Shown here in pieces: positions 57,376 through 64,000 of a stretch of DNA of 64,000 nt. How positions within the stretch are numbered: position 1 is the stretch's first letter; the number at the start of each line of letters is the position of its first letter. Source of the stretch: Streptomyces sp. Sge12 (lineage in GTDB: Bacteria > Actinomycetota > Actinomycetes > Streptomycetales > Streptomycetaceae); NCBI RefSeq assembly GCF_002080455.1, contig NZ_CP020555.1, forward strand, positions 2,232,001-2,296,000. The letters are read 5' to 3'. Position numbers and translations under genes: made by a program. A model generated the notes under the pieces. That model saw only the letters and a list, made by a program, of their open reading frames with translations, was not told the DNA's origin and ran no database searches.

Positions 57376-57484
57376 CGGTGGCTCCCTCCTCTGACCGTGT
57401 AGCCGCATCCTTCACGCCCCACCGTACCGCCTCGCGCCGCGGCCGTGCGGGGAGCGATGTCGTGTTCACTCAGGGCTGCAAACA

Positions 57485-58051
57485 TCAAATCCCCCCGTTC
57501 TGTTCCGTATCCTGCCTCCGCGCATTCTCACGGAGTTGGTCCACGAGAAGCCCGAGCACTGTGCGTGCACTCTCCCTACGAATTTCCGCACGGGAGCCGT
57601 TCAACCTCAGACGGACCGTTTTCCTGCCCCCCGGACCGTCCAGCGCGACGAAAACGGTGCCCACCGGCCGGCCGTCCTGCGGCTCCGGACCGGCCACCCC
57701 GGTGGTCGCGATTCCCCACGAAGCGCCCATCACCCGCCGCACGCCGGCCGCCATCTCGGCCGCCACCTGCGCGTTCACCGCGCCTTCGGCCGCCAGTAGC
57801 CCCGCGTCCACCCCGAGGACCAGGTGCTTGATCTCCGTCGCGTACGCCGTCACCGAGCCGCGGAAGGATCGGGAGGCGCCGGGGACGGCCGTGAGGTCGG
57901 CGGCCACCATGCCGCCGGTCAGCGATTCGGCCACGGCGAGAGTCTGGTCACTCTCGGTGAGCAGGCGCAGCGCTTCCGCAGCCACTCCGGTCGCATCCAC
58001 CGCTCCGGAACCGGCTTCCGCCCCCGGAAAATCCCCCGCCGCGTCGGTCAC
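57485..58051 (-). CDS. cinA: CinA family protein (NMN amidase domain)
   Basis: 188-residue single CinA C-terminal domain: AVAESLTGGMVAADLTAVPGAS, GIATTGVAGPEPQDGRPVG. The N-terminal MoCF domain of full-length CinA is missing, as is usual in actinobacteria. GTG at 58051 overlaps the pgsA stop (GTGA), giving translational coupling. Predicted to deamidate nicotinamide mononucleotide. Confidence 0.92.
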   Translation of the reverse strand: MTDAAGDFPGAEAGSGAVDATGVAAEALRLLTESDQTLAVAESLTGGMVAADLTAVPGASRSFRGSVTAYATEIKHLVLGVDAGLLAAEGAVNAQVAAEMAAGVRRVMGASWGIATTGVAGPEPQDGRPVGTVFVALDGPGGRKTVRLRLNGSRAEIRRESARTVLGLLVDQLRENARRQDTEQNGGI

Positions 58052-58716
58052 CTCGCGGCTCGCTCCGCAGCCCGCTCCGCGGCGAGACCCTGGCGGCGCA
58101 GCACGACCGCCTGCCGGATGTAGTCCAAACCGGTGACGACGGTCAGCACGACGGCGATCGCCATCACCCAGAAGCGCATGGTCGCGAGCGCCCCGGTCAG
58201 TGCCAGCACGTACATGCCCACGGCCGTGCCCTGGGCCAGGGTCTTGAGCTTGCCGCCGCGGCTGGCCGGAATCACTCCGTAGCGGATGACCCAGAAGCGC
58301 AGCAGCGTGATCCCGAGCTCCCGGCCGAGGATCACCCCGGTCACCCACCAGGGGAGGTCGCCGAGCCAGGAGAGACAGATCAGCGCCGACCCCATGATCG
58401 CCTTGTCGGCGATGGGGTCGGCGATCTTGCCGAAGTCCGTGACCAGGTTGTACGTCCGGGCCAGGTGCCCGTCGAAGATGTCCGTGATCATGGCGACGGC
58501 GAACGCCGCCCAGGCCCAGGCCCGCCAGGCCGGGTCGTAGCCGCCCTCGGCGAGCAGCAGGAACACGAAGCCCGGCACCAGCACGAGCCGGATCATCGTC
58601 AGGATGTTGGCGATGTTCCACAGGCTGGCCTGATCGACCGCCGCGGCCCCCAGCTTCGCGCCGGGTACGGGCCGGCGGCCGGTCCCGCCCGCCGCAGATG
58701 CCGGGACTCCGGTCAT
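58048..58716 (-). CDS. pgsA: CDP-alcohol phosphatidyltransferase (PgsA type)
   Basis: 222-residue membrane enzyme that makes phosphatidylglycerol phosphate. The CDP-alcohol motif [10 protein letters not shown]8-GKIADPIAD is complete; about six membrane helices. ATG overlaps the rimO stop. Part of the tightly coupled rimO-pgsA-cinA set. Confidence 0.93.
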   Translation of the reverse strand: MTGVPASAAGGTGRRPVPGAKLGAAAVDQASLWNIANILTMIRLVLVPGFVFLLLAEGGYDPAWRAWAWAAFAVAMITDIFDGHLARTYNLVTDFGKIADPIADKAIMGSALICLSWLGDLPWWVTGVILGRELGITLLRFWVIRYGVIPASRGGKLKTLAQGTAVGMYVLALTGALATMRFWVMAIAVVLTVVTGLDYIRQAVVLRRQGLAAERAAERAAR

Positions 58717-60203
58717 CCGGCCGCCTCCTCAAGATCCATGCCGAGCGGCTCGGCCACCAGGTCCACACCCAGGGTGCCGACCACCTTTGCCGTGACGATA
58801 CGCCCCGGGACCAGGCCCGTGCTGTCCGTGAAGACCACCTGGCCGTCCGTTTCGGGCGCCTGGTGGGCGGCGCGCCCGTAGGCGCCCTCGCCGTCCTCGT
58901 CGACCGCTTCCACGGTCTCGACGAGGACTTCCAGGGTCTCTCCGATGCGCTCCTCGGCGCGCTGCGAGGTGAGCTCCTCGGCGAGCCGCTGCATGTGGGC
59001 CAGCCGCTCGGCGATGGTGTCCTCGTCCAGCTTGTTCTCGTAGGTGACGGCCTCGGTGCCGTCCTCGTCCGAGTACCCGAAGACGCCGATGGCGTCGAGG
59101 CGCGCATGGGTGAGGAAACGCTCCAGCTCGGCGAAGTCCGATTCCTTCTCGCCGGGGAAGCCGACGATGAAGTTGGAGCGGACGCCGGCCGTCGGGGCCT
59201 TGGAGCGGATGGTGTCCAGCAGCTCCAGGAAGCGGTCGGTGTCGCCGAAGCGGCGCATCGAGCGCAGCACGTCGGGGGCCGAGTGCTGGAAGGACAGGTC
59301 GAAGTACGGCACGACCTTGGGGGTCGAGGTGAGTACGTCGATCAGCCCGGGCCGCATCTCGGCGGGCTGGAGGTAGCTGACGCGGACGCGCTCGATGCCG
59401 TCCACCTCGGCCAGCTCGGGCAGCAGGGTCTCCAGCAGCCGGATGTCGCCGAGGTCCTTGCCGTACGAGGTGTTGTTCTCGGAGACCAGCATGATCTCCT
59501 TGACGCCCTGCTCGGCCAGCCAGCGGGTCTCGCCCAGCACATCGCTGGGGCGGCGGGAGATGAAGGAGCCGCGGAAGGACGGGATGGCGCAGAAGGAGCA
59601 GCGCCGGTCGCAGCCGGAGGCCAGCTTGACCGAGGCGACGGGGCTCTTGTCCAGGCGGCGGCGCAGGGGCGCGCGCGGACCCGAGGCGGGCGCGAGCCCG
59701 TCCGGCAGGTCGGCGGGGGCCTCGGCGACCGGCTCCTGGGCGTGGCCCGGGAGGGAGACGTCGGCGGCCTGGCGCTCGGCCGGGCTGATCGGCAGCAGCT
59801 TGCGGCGGTCGCGCGGGGTGTGGGAGGCGTGGATGCCGCCGTTGAGGATGGTCTGGAGGCGGTCGGAGATGTCGGCGTAGTCGTCGAAACCGAGGACTCC
59901 GTCGGCCTCGGGGAGCGCTTCGGCGAGTTCCTTGCCGTAGCGCTCGGCCATACAGCCGACTGCGACGACGGCCTGGGTCTTGCCGTGATCCTTGAGATCG
60001 TTGGCTTCCAGGAGGGCGTCTACGGAGTCCTTCTTGGCGGCTTCGACGAAGCCGCAGGTGTTGACGACGGCTACGTCCGCATCGGCGGCGTCCTCGACGA
60101 GCTCCCAGCCATCCGCCGCCAAGCGGCCTGCGAGCTCCTCCGAGTCCACCTCGTTACGGGCGCAGCCAAGAGTGACAAGGGCGACGGTACGGCGTTCGGG
60201 CAT
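58713..60203 (-). CDS. rimO: Ribosomal protein S12 methylthiotransferase RimO
   Basis: 496-residue radical-SAM enzyme modifying Asp of S12. N-terminal cluster cysteines (LGCARN, NTCGF, VGCMAE), radical SAM triad CDRRCSFC and a C-terminal TRAM domain. A Pro/Ala-rich insert ([11 protein letters not shown]) precedes the SAM domain. ATG at 60203; the frame open to 60302 is not needed. It overlaps pgsA by four bases. Confidence 0.96.
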   Translation of the reverse strand: MPERRTVALVTLGCARNEVDSEELAGRLAADGWELVEDAADADVAVVNTCGFVEAAKKDSVDALLEANDLKDHGKTQAVVAVGCMAERYGKELAEALPEADGVLGFDDYADISDRLQTILNGGIHASHTPRDRRKLLPISPAERQAADVSLPGHAQEPVAEAPADLPDGLAPASGPRAPLRRRLDKSPVASVKLASGCDRRCSFCAIPSFRGSFISRRPSDVLGETRWLAEQGVKEIMLVSENNTSYGKDLGDIRLLETLLPELAEVDGIERVRVSYLQPAEMRPGLIDVLTSTPKVVPYFDLSFQHSAPDVLRSMRRFGDTDRFLELLDTIRSKAPTAGVRSNFIVGFPGEKESDFAELERFLTHARLDAIGVFGYSDEDGTEAVTYENKLDEDTIAERLAHMQRLAEELTSQRAEERIGETLEVLVETVEAVDEDGEGAYGRAAHQAPETDGQVVFTDSTGLVPGRIVTAKVVGTLGVDLVAEPLGMDLEEAAG

Positions 60204-60260
60204 GGACTCAAGACTACTTCGTCCCGGCGTCGGCCCCTGCCGCAAGTCCCCGTACAGCAA

Positions 60261-60294
60261 GATCCCCGGGGTGCGGCGCAGCACCCCGGGGATC
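60261..60294 (-). terminator. Terminator between the RodZ-like gene and rimO
   Basis: Perfect 14-bp stem (GATCCCCGGGGTGC / GCACCCCGGGGATC) with a six-base loop, between the RodZ-like stop and the rimO start. It ends the upstream transcript. Confidence 0.88.
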
Positions 60295-60328
60295 CGGATC
60301 AAGCCTTCCGCCCTAGGGCGGTCCCGCT

Positions 60329-61225
60329 TCAGCCCGCCTGGGGCTGGTCCTGGAGAGGGTCGCCCTTCGTGTATTTCAGACGCTCCACCTGACCCGGCTG
60401 GAAGTCGTCCTTGATCTCCTTGCCGTTCACGAAGAGCTTCACGGCGCCGGCGTCGCCGAGCACGAGGTCGACGGACTCCTTGTCGGTGAAGGTCTTGGAC
60501 TCACCCTGCAGGAGGGTGCCGTCGTAGAGCAGCCGGCCGGTGGAGTCCTTCGCGGAGATCCAGCTCTCGCCCGTGTCGGCCGTCAGGACCACGGTGACGA
60601 GGTCCTTGGGCGCGGCGGCGATCGCACTGTCCGAGGGCTCCGGCTTGGGCGCCTGCGGGGTCTGCGGGGGCTGCCCGGCCGGCTTGCCGCCACTCTGCTT
60701 GGGTGCGGGCTTGGGAGAGGCGGAACCTTCCGCCACCGGGCGCTTGTCCTTCTCGTCGCCACCGCCGAAGGCGGTGAAGCCGACGAAGCCGATCACGGCG
60801 ACGATGGCGGCGACCATGGCCGCGGTCCAGTTGGGCCGCTGCCGTTCGGGACGGATCCGTTCGGCTTCGAACATCGGCGCGGCGGGCGTGGGTGCCGGCC
60901 GGCCGCCGTGGGCCGCGTCGTAGCTCTCGACCAGCGGTGCCGGATCGAGGCCCACGGCGCGGGCGAGCGTACGGATGTGACCGCGGGCGTAGACGTCGCC
61001 GCCGCACCGCGTGAAGTCGTCCTCTTCGATCGCGTGCACGATCGGGATGCGCACGCGGGTGGTGGAACTGACCTCGTCGACGGTGAGCCCGGCGGCGATC
61101 CGGGCCTTCTTGAGGGCCGTCCCGATGGACGGGCCTTCGACGGGACGTTCGACGATGCGGTCCTCGGACCGGTCGTCGGTCGAAGGCCGCTCTTCTTCGG
61201 GGGAGTTGGAGTTGCCGATGGACAC
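60329..61225 (-). CDS. RodZ-like HTH membrane protein
   Basis: 298-residue cytoskeletal-type protein: an N-terminal HTH_25-type domain ([46 protein letters not shown]), one membrane helix ([19 protein letters not shown]), a Pro/Lys linker and a C-terminal DUF4115 domain. GTG at 61225 has AAAGGCG upstream. Position next to ftsK is conserved in actinobacteria. Confidence 0.88.
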   Translation of the reverse strand: MSIGNSNSPEEERPSTDDRSEDRIVERPVEGPSIGTALKKARIAAGLTVDEVSSTTRVRIPIVHAIEEDDFTRCGGDVYARGHIRTLARAVGLDPAPLVESYDAAHGGRPAPTPAAPMFEAERIRPERQRPNWTAAMVAAIVAVIGFVGFTAFGGGDEKDKRPVAEGSASPKPAPKQSGGKPAGQPPQTPQAPKPEPSDSAIAAAPKDLVTVVLTADTGESWISAKDSTGRLLYDGTLLQGESKTFTDKESVDLVLGDAGAVKLFVNGKEIKDDFQPGQVERLKYTKGDPLQDQPQAG

Positions 61226-61446
61226 GTGGGCGCCTTTCGAGCGTGTAGCCACCTGCTGGATGTCCAGTCTAGGGGGGTGACGAAAGGGTGGAGCAACCGG
61301 AGGGTGCACTTCCTACGCCATCCGAATGGCGAAGGGAGGTCCTCCCCGGTGCGGCGGGCCCGGCGCTGTGCGCGAGCGTGCGCGCGGTACCGCCACCTCT
61401 CTTCAACTTGACGCGGGCCCAAGGGAAACGGTTGCCCGCGATTTCA
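61226..61446. other. Intergenic region, ftsK / RodZ-like gene
   Basis: 221 bp. It holds the ftsK end hairpin (below) and presumably the RodZ promoter; no consensus boxes recognised. Confidence 0.5.
61412..61440 (-). terminator. Candidate ftsK terminator
   Basis: CGCGGGC (61412-61418) pairs with GCCCGCG (61434-61440), extended by AA/TT after a two-base bulge; six bases after the ftsK stop. Confidence 0.5.
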
Positions 61447-64000
61447 TTACGGATGGGCCTCACCGCGGATGACGGCCAGCACTCCGTCCAGGTCATCGGC
61501 CTTCAGCAGTACGTCGCGCGCCTTCGAACCCTCGCTCGGGCCGACGATTCCCCGCGACTCCATGAGGTCCATGAGCCGCCCGGCCTTGGCGAAGCCCACC
61601 CGCAGCTTGCGCTGGAGCATCGAGGTGGACCCGAACTGCGTCGACACCACGAGCTCGGCCGCCTGGCACAGCAGGTCCAGGTCGTCGCCGATGTCCTCGT
61701 CGATCTCCTTCTTCTGCTTCTGCCCGACGGTGACGTCGTCCCGGAAGACGGGCGCCATCTGGTCCTTGCAGTGCTGGACGATCCCGGCGATCTCGTCCTC
61801 GGTGACGAAGGCGCCCTGGAGCCGGACCGGCTTGTTGGCGCCCATCGGCAGGAACAGCCCGTCGCCCTTGCCGATCAGCTTCTCGGCGCCCGGCTGGTCG
61901 AGGATGACCCGGCTGTCGGCGAGCGAGGAGGTGGCGAAGGCCAGGCGCGAGGGCACGTTCGCCTTGATCAGGCCGGTGACCACGTCCACCGAGGGCCGCT
62001 GGGTGGCGAGCACCAGGTGGATGCCGGCCGCGCGGGCCAGCTGGGTGATGCGGACGATCGAGTCCTCGACGTCGCGCGGGGCGACCATCATCAGGTCCGC
62101 CAGCTCGTCGACGATCACCAGCAGGTACGGGTACGGGCTGAGCTCCCGCTCGCTGCCCGGCGGCAGTTTGATCTTGCCGTCCCGGATGGCCTGGTTGAAG
62201 TCGTCGATGTGCCGGTAGCCGAAGGCGGCCAGGTCGTCGTAGCGCAGGTCCATCTCGCGCACGACCCACTGGAGCGCCTCGGCGGCCCGCTTGGGGTTGG
62301 TGATGATCGGCGTGATCAGGTGCGGGATGCCCTCGTACGCCGTCAGCTCGACGCGCTTGGGGTCCACGAGCACCATCCGGACGTCCTCGGGGGTGGCCCG
62401 GACCATCACGGAGGTGATCAGGCAGTTGATGCAGGAGGACTTTCCGGAACCGGTGGCGCCGGCGACCAGCACGTGCGGCATCTTGGCGAGGTTGGCCATG
62501 ACGTAGCCGCCCTCGACGTCCTTGCCGAGCGCGACCAGCATCGGGTGGTCGTCCTCGGCCGCGTCCGCCAGGCGCAGCACGTCGCCGAGGTTGACCATCT
62601 CCCGGTCGGTGTTCGGGATCTCGATGCCGACCGCGGACTTGCCCGGGATCGGGCTGATGATCCGGACGTCCGGCGAGGCCACGGCGTAGGCGATGTTCTT
62701 GGTCAGGGCGGTGATCCGCTCGACCTTGACCGCGGCACCCAGGGTGACCTCGTACCGGGTGACGGTCGGGCCCCGGGTGAAGCCGGTGACGTCCGCGTCG
62801 ACCTTGAACTCGGTGAAGACGTTGCGCAGCGAGGCGACCACCGCGTCATTGGCGGCGCTGCGGGTCTTGCCGGGCCCGCCCTTCTCCAGCAGGTCGAGCG
62901 AGGGCAGCGCGTAGGTGATGTCCCCGCGCAGCTGGAGCTGCTCGGCGCGCGGCGGCAGCGCCTGGGCCTGCGGCGGGGCCTTGGTCAGGTCGGGCACCGA
63001 GAGCGTCCCGGAGGCCGCTGCGGTGGTGGCGTGCGGCTGCTCCGCGAGGTCCTCGGGGGCGGCCCCTGCGGCGGCCTCGGGCGGGGCGTCCGCCACGGGA
63101 CGCCCGGCGCGGGCCGTCGGCACGGGAGCGGTGGGCTCCGCACCCTCCCGCTCGACGCCGATCCCCTGCGTGAGGTCGGCGACGAGCGGGGACGGCGGCA
63201 TACCGCCGTAGACCGCCCCGTCCAGCGCGGCGGCGGCCGCCGCGGCCACGTCGACGGCGTCCATCTCCCGCTCCATGCCCGGCCGGGCCGCGGCCCTGCG
63301 CGGCCGGCGGCGCCGGGCGAGCGCCGCCTCCTCGGCCTCGTCCGCCGGGTCGCCCGGGCCCGGGCCGGCTCCGGTGCGGGCCCGCCACTGCTCCGGGTCG
63401 TGCCGCTCCGCCGCGGCGCCCTCGGCCTCCCCGTAGCCCTCGTCGTACTCGTTCGGGGCGATGATCCCCAGCCGGATGCCGAGCCTGCGCAGCCGCTGCG
63501 GAATCGCGTTGACCGGGGTGGCGGTGACCACGAGCAGCCCGAAGATCGTGAGCAGCACCAGCATGGGCACGGCCAGCGGCGCACCCATGGTGAAGATCAG
63601 CGGCTTGGAGGCGCCCCAGCCGATGAGCCCGCCCGCGTTCTGCATCGCGGTGGTGCCCTCGTCCCGGCCCGGCGCCCCGCAGGCGATGTGGACCAGGCCC
63701 AGGACCCCGATGACGAGGGCGGAGAGCCCGATCCCGATGCGGCCGTTGGCATCGGTCTGCTCGGGATGGCGGATGAAACGCACCGCCATGACGCCGAGCA
63801 GGATCGGTACGAGCAGGTCCAGCCGTCCGAAGAGGCCGGTGATCAGCATCGTGACCAGATCCCCGACCGGTCCGCTCAGATTCGACCAGGTACCGGCGGC
63901 GACGATCAGCGCGAGGGCGAGCAGCAGGAGCGCGAGGCCGTCCTTGCGGTGGGCGGGGTCCAGGTTCCTGGCGCCCTGGCCGATCCCGCGGAAGACGGCG
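61447..64000 (-). CDS. ftsK: DNA translocase FtsK/SpoIIIE (5' end beyond window)
   Basis: 851 codons of the chromosome translocase are visible; the frame is open at the window edge, so the start is missing. Membrane helices (GLALLLLALALIVAAGTW, PMLVLLTIFGLLVV) lead to an Ala/Pro/Glu-rich linker and the motor domain: Walker A ATGSGKSSC, VDPKRVEL, Walker B LLVIVDELADLMM. The C-terminal gamma domain (LRVGFAKAGRLMDLMESRGIVGPS) reads FtsK-orienting sequences. In Streptomyces it clears DNA at sporulation septa. Confidence 0.96.
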   Translation of the reverse strand, partial: AVFRGIGQGARNLDPAHRKDGLALLLLALALIVAAGTWSNLSGPVGDLVTMLITGLFGRLDLLVPILLGVMAVRFIRHPEQTDANGRIGIGLSALVIGVLGLVHIACGAPGRDEGTTAMQNAGGLIGWGASKPLIFTMGAPLAVPMLVLLTIFGLLVVTATPVNAIPQRLRRLGIRLGIIAPNEYDEGYGEAEGAAAERHDPEQWRARTGAGPGPGDPADEAEEAALARRRRPRRAAARPGMEREMDAVDVAAAAAAALDGAVYGGMPPSPLVADLTQGIGVEREGAEPTAPVPTARAGRPVADAPPEAAAGAAPEDLAEQPHATTAAASGTLSVPDLTKAPPQAQALPPRAEQLQLRGDITYALPSLDLLEKGGPGKTRSAANDAVVASLRNVFTEFKVDADVTGFTRGPTVTRYEVTLGAAVKVERITALTKNIAYAVASPDVRIISPIPGKSAVGIEIPNTDREMVNLGDVLRLADAAEDDHPMLVALGKDVEGGYVMANLAKMPHVLVAGATGSGKSSCINCLITSVMVRATPEDVRMVLVDPKRVELTAYEGIPHLITPIITNPKRAAEALQWVVREMDLRYDDLAAFGYRHIDDFNQAIRDGKIKLPPGSERELSPYPYLLVIVDELADLMMVAPRDVEDSIVRITQLARAAGIHLVLATQRPSVDVVTGLIKANVPSRLAFATSSLADSRVILDQPGAEKLIGKGDGLFLPMGANKPVRLQGAFVTEDEIAGIVQHCKDQMAPVFRDDVTVGQKQKKEIDEDIGDDLDLLCQAAELVVSTQFGSTSMLQRKLRVGFAKAGRLMDLMESRGIVGPSEGSKARDVLLKADDLDGVLAVIRGEAHP

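Overview
The window is chromosomal DNA of a Streptomyces (or a very close relative). The sequence is very GC-rich with G/C-biased third codon positions. It carries actinobacterial markers: an mca-type class III dioxygenase-like protein, a ClgR regulator with a C-terminal Ala-Ala, a DUF3046 protein, an Lhr-type helicase and a gluABCD operon. The gene order ftsK / rodZ-like / rimO / pgsA / cinA / clgR ... recX-recA ... gluDCBA ... miaB ... miaA ... dapF / rshA ... hflX ... siderophore genes / dinG matches, from memory, the conserved core segment of Streptomyces chromosomes, read here in reverse. I saw no rRNA, tRNA, CRISPR array, insertion sequence or phage.

Layout. 1-8.2 kb: a DinG-like helicase cut by the window edge, then a four-gene NRPS-independent siderophore operon on the minus strand (aminotransferase, IucA/IucC synthetase, acetyltransferase, IucA/IucC synthetase). 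8.3-20.8 kb: a secreted protease, hflX, an M1 peptidase, rshA (ppGpp), dapF, miaA, two small acidic or charged proteins, a dioxygenase-like protein and miaB. 20.8-22.0 kb: two divergent decayed gene fragments (mycothiol-dependent isomerase type and LysR type) that have both lost their 5' ends at the same junction. 22.0-31.3 kb: an orphan TAXI binding protein and a five-gene glycan locus. The minus strand carries a GH38-type alpha-mannosidase (frameshifted), a LacI regulator and a ROK sugar kinase; the plus strand carries a GH5 beta-mannosidase-type enzyme and a Tat-exported GH85 endo-beta-N-acetylglucosaminidase. Together this looks like an N-glycan degradation set, with two operator-like sites in the divergent promoter. 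31.3-37.2 kb: a two-component system and the divergent glutamate ABC transporter gluABCD. 37.3-40.1 kb: an FAD monooxygenase, then a Cys-rich leader peptide ahead of cysteine dioxygenase and rhodanese. 40.4-42.1 kb: recX-recA with a LexA-type box. 42.2-49.9 kb: an assorted accessory set (SUKH protein, lipoprotein, methyltransferase, Clp-N/HTH protein, AI-2E transporter family, DUF3046, cyclase-like protein, AzlCD exporter, AraC regulator). 50-55.6 kb: lhr and a Nei-type glycosylase (DNA repair). 55.8-64 kb: an SDR, a small membrane protein, and the clgR-cinA-pgsA-rimO-rodZ-like-ftsK block, with ftsK cut by the window edge.

Functionally, the housekeeping backbone covers DNA repair, tRNA/ribosome modification, stringent response and chromosome segregation. 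Lineage-variable modules for iron scavenging, glycan use, cysteine breakdown and amino-acid export are inserted in it. The most interesting part is the N-glycan locus at 23-31 kb: it pairs an exported endoglycosidase whose gene has a rare TTA codon with cytosolic mannosidases, and one of those is frameshifted in this sequence.
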